A stretch of 64,000 nt of DNA, taken from contig CAJNYU010003038.1 in assembly GCA_905331475.1 (NCBI GenBank), positions 318,720-382,719 of the forward strand. Reading direction: 5' to 3'. How positions within the stretch are numbered: position 1 is the first letter of the stretch; each line of letters begins with the position of its first letter. The translations under genes were made by a program, and so were the position numbers. This document shows positions 9,016 to 20,555 of the stretch, piece after piece. This stretch comes from Rotaria socialis (Eukaryota > Rotifera > Eurotatoria > Philodinida > Philodinidae). The notes below the pieces were generated by a model. That model was not told the origin of the DNA and ran no database searches. It saw only the letters and a program-made list of their open reading frames with translations.

Positions 9016-9400
9016 TAGAACAATAAACCCTGAACCGTACAATAATAAACCCTTTTCATGAGAACGTAGAACAATAAACCCTTTTCATGAAAAGGTAGAA
9101 CAATAAACCCTGTACCGTAGAATAATAAACCCTTTTTATGAAAACGTAGAACAATAAACCCTGTATTGTAGAATATTAAACCCTTTTCACAAAAGGTAGA
9201 ACAAAAAACCCTTTTTTGCTACTCATAAACCCTTTTTTGCTACTCATAAACCCTTTTTATTTTCAAATACCCTTTTCCTCAGATACCCTTTCACACAAAA
9301 ACCCTTAAAGGGTTTAGCAAACCCGAATAAACCTTTTAAGGGTTTAGGAAGACTTTCCAAACGTACTAGGGTTTATTGTTCTACGAATTTTTTTACAGTG
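9016..9400. repeat. Tandem GTAGAACAATAAACCCTTTT array
   Basis: At least seven consecutive units of the form GTAGAA(C/T)AATAAACCCTTTT lie here, most followed by a CATGAAAA-like spacer. The block continues directly from the preceding element and ends TTTTTTTACAGTG at 9400, another copy of the TIR terminus but without TA after it. It may be a second, overlapping or truncated element of the same family. Confidence 0.6.
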
Positions 9401-9463
9401 TTCTCTCTTCCAAAACTCGCGCGTTTGTACTAACAATACGTTCATGTCGAGATGATTTCGAAG

Positions 9464-10103
9464 TAGGGGTGTTGCTTTATCTTTATTTATCTTTATATTA
9501 AAGATTAAAGATAAATAAAACCTTTATATTTATAATATAAAGATAAATGAAATCTTTATATTTATAAAATAAAGAATAAAGAATTTATGAAATCTTTATT
9601 CTTTAAAAAAAAAGATAAAGATAATCTTTATTTGTAAAAATAAAGTTAAAATAAAGAAAAAAGAAAGATTTTCTACAATCACTGGTAAATAGATGAATAA
9701 TTTGTATAATAACAGAAAACATTGATTGCAGTTCTTGCTTATCATCACTGACATTGCAGTATGAAATAATACTAGCAAATGATGGTGAGGCATAAATCAT
9801 TTATGGAAAAAAATCTAGTGTTCAAAATTTTTTAGCCTTGAACTTCTTAATTTTCTTCGAACTATCGGGAGATGGCCAAATTTTGGAGTTTTAAGGAAAA
9901 ATAGTTTTCTTTATTCTTTATTTTATCGTTATTAAATAAAGATAAAGCTACTTTGCCTTTTCTCTATTTTTTAAAGAATAAAGATTTCATAAATTCTTCA
10001 TTCTTTATTTTATAAATATAAAGATTTCATTTATCTTTATTTTTTAAATATAAAGGTTTTATTTATCTTTAAAAAGTAAAGTAAATATAAAGTACCACCC
10101 CTA
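9464..10103. mobile_element. hAT-like non-autonomous element filled with ATAAAGAT motif
   Basis: The element starts TAGGGGTGTTGCTTTATC and ends ...AAAGTACCACCCCTA, with an 8-bp perfect terminal repeat (TAGGGGTG/CACCCCTA). An exact 8-bp duplication TTTCGAAG flanks it (9456-9463, 10104-10111). Both arms consist of degenerate TTTATCTTTATATTTATAAAG words, complementary between the arms. A middle section of about 250 bp (9660-9900) is ordinary sequence. No transposase is encoded. Ends and duplication length assign it to the hAT group with the element at 2517. Confidence 0.8.
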
Positions 10104-11939
10104 TTTCGAAGACATTTTTTATTACATTTTCATGCATATTTACTAGACAAATAATCAAAAGTGACTGAACTCGTCAGCTTATGTAAAGTAAAAATAGTAC
10201 TAAACAATAGACCATTGTTTTTCGTTCGTTGTTATTCTGCCCATTCGATTTAGACTATGATATCACCCTTTACACTGTTTTTGATCAAAAAGATATCAGA
10301 AATATATATTAAGTTCTACTCTATAAAATTTTTATTTGTATGAGCTACATCCTACTTATACTCTAAATATTTTTTTTTGTAACCTTAACCTGCAGGACTC
10401 TATTTGAGATCATGCGAATAGTATCGAAAATCTAGTGGTGCAAAAGTGTCTAAAGCTTCAACAGTAAAGTTTAGCTTCCTCCTTCAATTTAAAACAGTTT
10501 CATTTAATACTTTGTGCAACCTTAAGCAGTACGAATCTTTTCAATCTAAAATTATTTTTGTAACAATCGGATTTTATCTGAGTGAAATGTGCGAGCGCAA
10601 AAATTGTATTTAACCAGTTATAGACATGTTTTGACATTCTTATCAAGATGCGAAAAAATCAAATGAGAACTACAGGGAGGTAGAGTAGTCAGTGCTCTAC
10701 CAAATCATATAGAAATTAAACACTACTGATATTTTGTTGAAATACATCAAACTGAAGATAACTAGTAAAACTAAGTAAATTATCCTGTACTATTACGTGC
10801 ATTCGTTTTGATGAGTTTCATTTTTTTGAATGTTCTTTCTGTTCTAGTGGGCGATATTAGGAGTGTATATCCTATTGATACCACTAGCTGATAGAATTTC
10901 GAACAATCTTAATATGCAAGGAAATCGAAAAAAATTCAAAGTTTTTATAAAACATTTTTTCTTATCGGTGGGTGGGCAAAGTTCCTCGGTGGGAGGGCGG
11001 CGCCCACATTAGCCCACCCCTAGATACGCCACTAACTTACAATGATACGTTATGTTTGTTGATGCATTTGTTCATAATCGTTGATATCAATGTATGCATT
11101 ATTAAAAATAGATATCTTAATAAACAGAGAATGACGATACAACTATGCAATGGAAATACGAAATGATAGCGGAAAACACTTTATTCGATATATTTATATA
11201 CAAAGAGAGAGATTTGTTTTCGATCATACGATGTGTGCAAAATAAAGCACATGATAATGTACAATACCACAAAACTAGCAGACACAGAGAAAACATCGTC
11301 GGGTAATCATAGACGAATGAAAACAGAATGGTTCATGATGCCATCAAATAATTTTAGTTTTCTAAGGTATATTTAGAAAATTGTCGAGTAAACGTGGTAA
11401 AAGTGCATTATTAAATAAGCAATCAAGAAATTCTCATATATAATCTTTCAGTATACTAGCTGGTATATGCGCATGATAACCAAGAATATGTAAATCAAGT
11501 TCACTCATTAATCTTTTTTGTTAAATTTCTGGTGCAAAACGAAAAAAGATCTCTGTCTACAAAACTTTCTCGTTTGCTGAATCTATAACTATTTATAAAT
11601 AATTTATATCGTTTTGTTCTTATGGAGAATAATAATTTTGTGTAACATTAGAGGAGTAAAACTGTGTAAGCGCTTTCAAACTCATCGGAGTTTATTGACC
11701 TCATGTAAAAAACGATGTAATATTTGAACAACTCTCGTCAAACAGCAAATATTTGCCTACCATAGCAATTCAATGATAGTTATTTTTAAATGTTTACTTT
11801 TACCGATAATTACGTTAGATTCTATCTTGGCTTTAGCTTTATAAATGCATGATTACATATCATATTTATAGAAATATATTTTCTTTTCTCTCCACAGAAA
11901 GTAAGTTAATATCAAGTAGACAAAAAGAAAAAACATCGA
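10104..11939. other. Intergenic DNA with a solo hAT-like end
   Basis: No gene is supported. On the minus strand TAGGGGTGGGCTAATG begins at 11022 and reads leftwards, followed by a GC-rich stretch with GGCGCC. This matches the termini of the two hAT-like elements, but I found no partner end or duplication. The remainder, including 11160-11900 beyond the SAAL1 stop, is plain AT-rich DNA and probable 3' untranslated sequence. Confidence 0.45.
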
Positions 11940-13816
11940 TCATAAGTCAAGCATGTCATCTAGACGTTTATCTAAATGGCAAAAATGTTTGATAATCTTT
12001 CTAAATGTTTCTCGCTGATCTTGACTCAATTGTTTAAATAGAGATGGATTATTGTCCGTTAATTTAGACGCATCTTGTTTAACACCACGATAGAAAAGTT
12101 CAAGAAAAAGTTCATCGACAAGTGTATATGATGTTGTTGCTAAATCTTCGCTTGTTGATCGATCAAATTCTACTTTTGTTGTCGATTGAACTTCTATGTC
12201 ATCATCCCAATCGGCATTTGTTACTGCATGGTGACTTTTGGATAAACTGTCATCATCAACTAATAAAATAGAAAATTTCTATAAATCTCTGCTCAAATGT
12301 ATAAGCTCATAACAAACCTGTATTTCCATTTGTATCAAATTCATCTCCATCTTTTCGTTTATTCGATGAATGCGAATGTGTTCTTGAACGTTGTCGACGC
12401 ATCACATGTTTTTGATGTTCACGTCTTTGCTTATCTTTATAACATGTATGTCCAATGATAATAAAATATTGTAATAACTCTTTATTAACAATTGTTAATC
12501 CATGTTTATAAAGAAAATAATTACATATCGATATGCACGATAACAATAAGACACTACGTATTTGTACAATATCATCGTGTACTAAACGATTAAGAATATT
12601 TTCAGTAAGTTTCATTATTGTTTGACAATGTTCATTTAACATATCAATAAAATGCTCATTCGTCGTATAGATTTGTAGACAATTAAATAGATTTTCTAAT
12701 GTATTATTTTCTGTCACTGTTTCATTTTCAATTAATGCACTAGTAGCTGTTGTAATGGATGTTAAAAATAAATAAAATACTTCTGATTGCTCGTTATGTT
12801 CAAATAAATTACATTCATCTAATAGCACACGTAATAAACAACTACATTGTTCAAGTAATTCCTTATTAATACAAGATTGAAATATAAAACATAATGGTTC
12901 ATATGTTAATTGAATACGTTTTAATATTAACGAACGTGTATCTTGTCGCACAGTTAATGTATATATTAAACGAAATAATTGTACAAGTGTTGGACAATCT
13001 GAATAATCATCACTTGTTAATATTGATAATATTGTCGAAAAAAGATTTGTATGTTGAATTATGCATCGAGCTACGCTCACACTTTGTTCGTCTTGGTTAA
13101 GATTTCGTTTACAACAAGCCATATTTGATAGAATACCAAGTACAATTTCTGTACAACGTTTATCTTTACATTCGATTAGTACGACATTGAATAAATCAAG
13201 TGAATTGAATTCAATTAATAGATGCGCTACATCAGCACTCATGCTTACATCCCATAATTCACATAGTTCAGATTCAAATGTTTCATCTAGTTCTTGTATT
13301 TTATTAGAATGCGTTGACAGAAAATCATCACCCTGTTGACGAATAGTTGAAAATGCTTCCTCGTGAATTTGCTGTGGTGCAACAAACTGGCAATAAACAA
13401 TTAAAGATAGAAGTAAATACAAGTTTTTCTATCGGTGAATAGGCTTTTACTTTAATTAATTTAAGTAAAACTTGACAAAACCATGATTTCGAATACATTT
13501 CGTCACCGACCATATCAGCACGACTGAGATTATCAATGGGTGGTGGTGAAGGATTCCGAACGATGGATGGTGATGCTTCTAATGATTGTGTATTTTGATA
13601 ATGAATAAATTTCTGATGATGAGATGAATGTATAGGTGGTGTCGAGTCAAATGAATGATTTTGACTAGGTGTATCATGATCATTTGTAGAACGAAATGAC
13701 TAAAAAAAAAACATAAACCATTTTGTTTTTATTTAAAAAACAAAATCAAGTAAAAGTCATACAGAAAACGATCCAGGATCGTTATTTGGTGTTGGAGCGT
13801 TCTCTGTTGATGTCAT
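11940..13816 (-). CDS. SAAL1: SAAL1-like armadillo-type protein
   Basis: I recognise this as the orthologue of human SAAL1 (serum amyloid A-like 1), a helical-repeat protein linked to proliferation and splicing-associated complexes. Four exons are phase-consistent: 13763-13816, 13451-13699, 12318-13386 and 11940-12259. The diagnostic block ELWDVSMSADVAHLLIEFNS followed by IVLGILSNMACCKRNL matches the family's N-terminal conserved region. The C-terminal exon encodes DELFLELFYRG and ends DKRLDDMLDL. The start MTSTENAPTPNN was chosen because it is the only Met opening the first coding exon. It is probably the last gene of the minus-strand cluster. Its start lies 43 bp from the stop of the PPC-domain gene. 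Confidence 0.85.
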
Positions 13817-13859
13817 CGTAGGATGTATCTAAAAGAAATAAGTTAAACGATGCCTTTGT

Positions 13860-14327
13860 TTACTCATTTTTCTTCATATGTTTAGAGTTTTTTTTATTGA
13901 TAACCAATTCAGGATAGCCACTTTCATTGTCCATTTCTCTCGAAAATACTACATTCTCACATTCGGCTAAAACAATTTCAACAGTCGTATAAACAATCAT
14001 TGGGCTATCAGCCATAACATGACCACCTATAACTCTTCCAGTTTGATCTGAAAATGAGCCATGTATGTGTTCAGCTTCACTATCAAATGTTCCCACTAAG
14101 CTAACAATTTCATGTGGTGTCTTCAAATTTATTACATCAATTGAATTTGCCATACGTAATCGACAAGATTTTACACTTCCGACACAGGTCATAATAAATA
14201 CAGATTGCAATGAATTTTCGTTGATAAAATTTCTTATATTTGATAGAACGTCCATATTAGGTGATAAACGCAACGGAAATACCCGTATTGAACTCGAAAT
14301 CGGCTGTAAATTGACCGATGATGACAT
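13860..14327 (-). CDS. PPC/DUF296 (PCC) domain protein
   Basis: This is a single-exon protein of 155 residues consisting almost only of a PPC (DUF296) domain, the fold found in archaeal and bacterial stand-alone proteins and in plant AT-hook proteins. Diagnostic segments are FIMTCVGSVKSCRLRMAN, HEIVSLVGTFDSEAEHIH, GRVIGGHVMA and YTTVEIVLAECENVVFSREM. Histidines in the HIHGSFSD...GGHV region sit where some prokaryotic members bind metal. The start MSSSVNLQ was chosen because the frame upstream runs through a (TG)n(TA)n microsatellite encoding HTHTHIYIYI, more likely 5' untranslated. Similar short proteins occur in several invertebrates, with no established function. It lies between LSM2 and SAAL1. 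Confidence 0.8.
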   Translation of the reverse strand: MSSSVNLQPISSSIRVFPLRLSPNMDVLSNIRNFINENSLQSVFIMTCVGSVKSCRLRMANSIDVINLKTPHEIVSLVGTFDSEAEHIHGSFSDQTGRVIGGHVMADSPMIVYTTVEIVLAECENVVFSREMDNESGYPELVINKKNSKHMKKNE

Positions 14328-14589
14328 GGTGTATATATATATATGTGTGTGTGTGTGTGTTAATCTCAAGTAAAAAAGACAATGCAAACAACCGGAAACA
14401 AATGAAAAGAAAATAATCATTTTAAAACTTCAATGATAGATAGTTCACCGTGGTTTTATTTTTCTCCTTTTAGGTTTTTTTTTGCTTTTGCCTAATGAAT
14501 CTATTTACATGAAACAGCATCTGAAAGATGACGAAAAACAAAAGAAAAAAGAAATAGAATGTTGATTTTCTTGGATAATTTTGTTTTGA

Positions 14590-14880
14590 TCATTCTTTTC
14601 GTGGTTGAGTTATTTCCTTTCGTGTTGCTTCTTGTAATAATTGTGTATCCACATCATCCGGTGGTAATTGAATATAGCGAATAACAGAACCACGTACGAA
14701 TGCCGATGTAACCGATTGTATATGAGGATATTTTTCTGGATCAAGTACTTGGACATCAGTTAATTTAACATTTAAATATTGATCAACACTCTGCAATATA
14801 CCAGCAATAGATAGATCATTTTTTAGTTCAATGACAACTTCTTTGCCAACAAGCGATTTAAAAAATGAATAGAACAACAT
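14590..14880 (-). CDS. LSM2: U6 snRNA-associated Sm-like protein LSm2
   Basis: This intronless 96-residue ORF is close to the usual 95-residue length of LSm2. It starts MLFYSFFKSLVGKEVVIELK, shows the Sm1 signature (LKNDLSIAGILQSVDQYLNV) and the Sm2 part (FVRGSVIRYIQLPPDDVD), and has a short basic tail. LSm2 is part of the heptameric LSm2-8 ring on the 3' end of U6 snRNA in the nucleus and of LSm1-7 in cytoplasmic mRNA decay. The IGBP1 stop is only about 100 bp upstream, which suggests co-transcription or very compact promoters. Confidence 0.95.
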   Translation of the reverse strand: MLFYSFFKSLVGKEVVIELKNDLSIAGILQSVDQYLNVKLTDVQVLDPEKYPHIQSVTSAFVRGSVIRYIQLPPDDVDTQLLQEATRKEITQPRKE

Positions 14881-14981
14881 ATCTGAAATTAGGAGACGAA
14901 ATGAGACGCTTGTTTATGTAAAAGAAAATTTATAATGTGATAAAAGAAAGAAAATCCTATACAATTTGTTTAGTTTGTGTT

Positions 14982-16715
14982 TTAAGAACGATTATGACGA
15001 TTTCCATCACCACGATGGCTACCATCTTTAAATTCATCCATCGATCGTAAATATTTTATCATTTCTGGATCATCTTTTTCGATATATTTTTCTTTTGCAA
15101 TCTCTTCTTTTTCAGCTTCACTTGCTGTTGGAAATTTAGGACCTTGATAAAATAAAACACAAAATTATATGGTTTAGTTTTACTTAACACATATGGAGTT
15201 ATAACAATATACCGGCAACATTATTTTTCACTTGTTCAGGTGTAGGTGCTAGACCACGTTGAGCAAGACTTTCATAAAATTCATCGATGGTCATGGTTGA
15301 CATGCTTGGGTAGCCAGCGCCAAATACTTTTGCTTGTAATTGATCGCGTGTAATTATCAAAGGTTTCATAGGACGTGATGCAGGTTTACGGCTAGGTGGT
15401 CCTCTATGAGTTTCTTCATCGTTTGTCGATTCTATTGATTGACGTTGTAGTAAAACTCGAAGTTCATCTAAATAAGAATATGTGCAAAAAAGAGATCATA
15501 CAGTTGCGAAATTACCTTGTAAATAATCAAGATCATCAAATGCTGTTTTTATCCACCATTTTATTTTGCTTAAATAAAAGTTGCGTTTCGCTTCTTCATC
15601 ACTTGAATCGTGGTTCATGGCTTCTTCGAAAGCTCTTATTGATTCTTCTTCTTCACGACGTCTTAAATGCCTAAATTTAATATAAGAAAAATTATAATTT
15701 CATAGTCAAGCATTATTAGTCCATCATTACGAAGATATTCACAGGAAAACGTGATTTTAAAATTTTGACTTGAAATTTTACAAGTAATCAAGCTTCTATG
15801 AGAATATATTATTTTATCTTCTTTCATTGACATACTAGTCTTTGAGCAGTATGGACAACTTGTTAAGTTACTGATAAATGTTTTTAGAATAACTATAACG
15901 TTGAACTATCTACAATTTTAATAAAACAAAAGATTGAAAGCAATATTTCAAATTGAATTATCATTAGTTCATCTATTTTCTTCATATTATACGATAAAAA
16001 AAGCTGCTCAATTAGATGTCTAAATTTTTTACTTTTCAGAAAAATTCAAAATTTTCTTTCCGAAGATTTGTCTCTTCTTTGTTAAATTTCAATAAATCAA
16101 TAATCACCCGCGAATTTTCGATGCTCGATCTTGTGCCATTTTCATCATATCAACATCTCGACTTAATAATGGTTCTGTTGGTTCGCAATCTTGATTTGTC
16201 GGTGCTTTAGGTATGGTATATTTATGTATTCCATAATTTCTTGTCATGGTTAAATATTTCACATAATAATCAAATGCATGTTGTACATTAATAAGTCGTT
16301 GTGATGGTTTTGAACGTTTTGTTTGATGTAGCCAAGCAAGAAAAGGATATACAAGTAAATAGCGTAAGTTAGTCGTTGATAATTCTTCAATTTGTTCATT
16401 ATCGCTAAATAATTCAAGTGTTGCAATACGTTTCTCAATTGATTCAAGTAAACGGATCGTATGAAGAAGTTTACTTGCATAATCATCTACTGTTGTATCT
16501 ACCGATGAACTTTGTAAATCATTTTGATTTGTCCAAGCTATATCAAATAATTGTGAAACAGTTTGTGATTCATCATTCCTATTATCAGTATCATTCAATG
16601 TAACATGCTTGTGAATATCATCTGATGTTAGTCGTTTTATATTCGACTCGGTTGTATTTGACGATGATGGTGATTCGTGGCAATGGGAATGGGAATCACA
16701 ACAGTGATCTGCCAT
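14982..16715 (-). CDS. IGBP1: IGBP1/TAP42 (alpha4) PP2A regulatory protein
   Basis: This is the orthologue of the TAP42/alpha4 family, which binds and stabilises catalytic subunits of PP2A-type phosphatases downstream of TOR. The N-terminal exon (16105-16715) carries the helical TAP42 domain with LELFSDNEQIEELSTTNLRY and LINVQHAFDYYVKYLT, matching the family's LDLFSxNE and LKYLLVP blocks. A downstream exon has the signature KPLIITRDQLQAKVFGAGYP followed by STMTIDEFYESL. The last exon is charged and ends DGNRHNRS. The intron after the first exon is about 430 bp, long for this genome. An N-terminal His/Cys-rich extension (DHCCDSHSHCHES) is not typical of the family. UTP6 stops 149 bp upstream. 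Confidence 0.9.
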
Positions 16716-16864
16716 TAAATTTAAGTAAAAAAAAACGAATTAACTCTGAAATATTAAAACAATCATTGTTTTTTGTTTTCAATGGGTTAACAATATTATT
16801 TTGCTTTTATCCATATTCGGAAAATAACAAATAACAACAAAAAAAAAAACAGAACAATTATAGA

Positions 16865-19800
16865 TTACGCCAAATTTTTTAGTGCACATTCAGTATTAAA
16901 ACGTGTTAATTCATCTGATTCAAGCGTATGAAGTGCACGAGAATGAATACGAGATATTGTAATAAAATCAAGTGATTGACGTTGTTTTAAATAATCCAAA
17001 TAGGTAAGCCAAAGATCTTAGAAAAAAAAATAGATGATAGAGTTGATCATTTTGTTTTTCTTACCAGCTGACGTTTTCCCGAAGTAAGTAATAGCTTGTT
17101 CGAAAGCAGTTTTAACACGTTTATTATCTGGATTGGATGATGATTGTTCTATTTTAACATAATCCATATAGAATGGTAAAGAAGCTGGTATTCGCACAGA
17201 TAATCTAAATATTTTCAAAAAATCAGTAATAAAAAGCAAAATTTTTCATTCGGAACCTACTTGTCAAATAATTCACGAACTTCTTTGATGGATTTTGTTT
17301 GATTAACCCATTGTAAATATTTTGATTTTAATTGTAATGTTACCGATAGATCAAATGATTCGAATTGAGATTGCTAGAAAATTACAATTTGCAAAAAAGG
17401 AAAACCGATCGATTATTTTCGTTCTTACTTCATATAATACTTCTGTCCATTTTTTATCATGTTCTTCTGCATATTCGATAACGGTATTCCAGATTAAAGG
17501 TGATTTCTGTAGACAAAAAAAATGATTATTTGCAAGTATTTCAATTTGAAGGTGAGGTTTTTACTTTAACATCTGGACTTTGACAAGCACGTGAAAATTC
17601 TTTTTTTACTGCTTTAGAATCAGTAGATTCTTCAATTGATAATGATAGACGTTTATTCCACAAGGAAGCATCACTGGGATAAGTATCAGTTGCTTTTTGC
17701 ATAACAACTTTCGCTCGATTATGATCAACTATTGATACCTAATAAAAACAAGAGAGCAACATATATAAGCAATTGAATTCGCTTATTTTTATCTTACCCA
17801 TTCTAAATAACGTTCAGCTGTTAAAGATATTTGCTCACTAGCCGATGAAAATACTCGATCACAGGTAGAAATATGCTAAATAAAAGAAAATATTTTCGAA
17901 TAATATATCAAATTGATGTTTTAGAACTAGTATAGCAGCTATCTTGTCTTATTGTATCGATCAATGGAGACCTTCAAAAATATTGACTTTAATTTTCTTT
18001 TTACCTGAATTTTGTTTGTATCTGATGCTTGACGAAGACGTTGAACACAAAATTCAAGATATAAATTCCATAATTCATCTGTCAAAAGAATTCATATAAC
18101 ACTGTAAACGTTAAAAAGAAAAGATTTACTGGTATCAACAATTGAATTTTTTAATTGTTCTTCATAGTTTTCTCTCGCTTGTTGTTCAAGTATGGCGATC
18201 ATAAAACCTAAAATCAATTTTTTCAAAAACAATAATAATAAAATAAATACAACTTACTAACGTCTTGATCTTTTTTAGCTGCTTCGTCAATCATTTTACG
18301 TTCATTTATTAACGGACGTTGGGCTAATAATGATTGAGCAAGAGCATTAGAACTATATTTTTCTTTTAAGCTATATACGAAATAAAACATATTATACAAT
18401 TTTTCTTTTTAAATGTTGCTGTTACACTGAATAAATCTGATCAATTAATCGTTCAACAAATGAAAGTTTTGAAAATTCATTAAGAATTTTAACAAACGAA
18501 CAAATAAACACTGGATCACCTATGAAAACGAAAATAAAATCTTTTCTAAACGATTTGTTATTTACTTTCAATCGCTGATTGTGCATTAACAAAAACAATT
18601 TCTACAATTTTGCCTTGTAATATAGCGTCGTCTTCATTATCATCTTGCGTTTCTTGTTTTGTTCGGTCAAGAACTTTTTGGCGCTTTTGTATCAATTCCA
18701 CATAGAGTAATTCAAATTTAAAATACTATTAAATTAATTAAATTAAATTAATAGAAGAACAAAAACAGGCTCCGCTTCAATAATTTACTTCAAGCCAAAG
18801 TTTTTTTTCTTGTGGCATTAAACGAAGAGCACGTTGAAATAATGAACGAGCTGATGATGGAGATACCATCGTTTCTAATTCAAATTTTGCTGCCATTATC
18901 CATAACCCTATTTTTGAGAAAATTTCACAAATGAAAAATTTTATTAGGAATAATGCCTATGATTTACAATATTTATTGCCATGTGTATGTAATGCATTTG
19001 TAAATGTACTTGATGCTGTTGAGTAATCATGCTACGTAAACATTAATAAATATAAAAAGTTTTTCTTGTTTTTTAATTACTTGTTTTTTGAGAAATTCAA
19101 TAAATGTTAACCATAAATTAATATCGTTTTTAAATCGATGGCATACACTCTGAATAAAGAAAAGTTAGAATGAACAAATCAAAACAACTCGTTGTTCTTC
19201 TTACACGAAAGAGTCGTTCAACACGTCTTTTAATGGCTAAATCGATTTCATCTTTCTTATAGATTCTTCCTAATTTCAATTTCTATAAAGAATACTTTTT
19301 ATATTTTATGAAAATACTTTTATAGAAATATTTACCTCACGCCGCAGTTGTACAAGTTTAAGAAGATGAGTTTCATACTAAAATTAGATTTTTATCATTG
19401 AAGAAAGTTTTTTTTGCATCAAACTTCAATTACTTTTATATAATCAAGGTAACATTCTTTTTCTTTTGTACGTCGAATGATCTTATATTCATGTCGTCGT
19501 CTTGTACGAACTATTTTTCTTCAAAAAGAACAAAAAAAAACGATGAACATTGTATCTTGAAAAAATTAATTTTAACAGAACAAGAAAGACAGGTTAGAGA
19601 AAAAGTTCAATTATTGCATCAAGAGGTCATTCATGAGAGAATGTTCAAAGGTTTAATCTTAACCAGAAAGAATAATCAAACATATACAGGAAACAATTGA
19701 GAGTAATCTAAACCGGACATCTATTATCGATAGAGCATACACGAAAATTTAGTCAATCTAACCCACATATGTTTCACATGAAAAATGTTCAGCAACTTTA

Positions 19801-19923
19801 GAACTGATGTTTGTTTTAATTATTCACATACTTAATTTCAGCTTCTGTGAACATGCCGATGTTTTTGGCCTGTTCGAATTCAGATAGCATATCTTCCAAA
19901 TGACGTTGTACTACTTCAGCCAT
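16865..19923 (-). CDS. UTP6: UTP6 small-subunit processome HAT-repeat protein
   Basis: The protein starts MAEVVQRHLEDMLSEFEQAK and continues NIGMFTEAEIK, closely matching the start of human UTP6 (HCA66), a component of the U3 small-subunit processome needed for early 18S pre-rRNA cleavage in the nucleolus. The second coding exon (about 19434-19520) gives IVRTRRRHEYKIIRRTKEKE and the next gives YETHLLKLVQLRRE, both conserved UTP6 segments. The remaining exons, with many introns of about 50-70 bp, encode HAT (half-TPR) helices. The C-terminal exon has DLWLTYLDYLKQRQ and ends NTECALKNLA. The first intron is about 310 bp. This is the first gene of the minus-strand cluster, with COA6 divergent upstream. 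Confidence 0.88.
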
Positions 19924-20555
19924 GATTGTTCAATCTAATTATAAAAATAAAAGCAAAATGAATAAAATAAAGCCTATAATATATCGATATAATATGTGCC
20001 TATCTAGGTCAAAGAAGATATGCATCAATTGATACACATATACTATATCAAAGCTATTTCTCCGAAGAGATAGAATAACAAGTTGTATAATTATGCGTGT
20101 GTATATCTTCGATAATTGAAGACCTATTTGACAGCAAAGATATTTTAAATTAAACGAAGATAACCTTCGTTTGTCAATATCTTTATAATAATTTTCGAAG
20201 AAAATACTAAGACTTTATTTAGAAAATAAATAATAGAGTCTACTCGAATCTTCGATTATGTTCAAATTTGTTTCTATACTAAACTTACCAAGTTAAATTT
20301 TGTAATTACTAATGGTTAAATTATTGAAAGCTAAGTGAAAAGCAAACAATAAACAAACAAATGGATATATAATAACCAGTAAGCACTAATGTGGAGTCCA
20401 AATTTTCTTAACAGCTGATAGTAAATAGATGTCGTCTGAATTCTTTATTCATTGGTCATTTGTTTTCCTCAATCTGAAATGAAGTGAGTGGTACCACCCA
20501 TCGGCCTTATATTAATCATCACTTTTATCTTGTTCTCTCTTCCATCTTGATCTGT
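19924..20555. promoter_or_regulatory. Divergent intergenic region between UTP6 and COA6
   Basis: This 630-bp AT-rich spacer separates two divergently transcribed genes and must contain both promoters. A 7-bp hairpin (AACGAAG ATAAC CTTCGTT) lies near 20154-20172. No core promoter motif could be assigned with confidence. Confidence 0.4.

Noticed and set aside
19398..19700. Plus-strand open frame overlapping UTP6
   Set aside because: Its left third is the antisense of UTP6 exon 2 and the rest lies in intron 1; a possible coiled stretch is not enough to call a gene.
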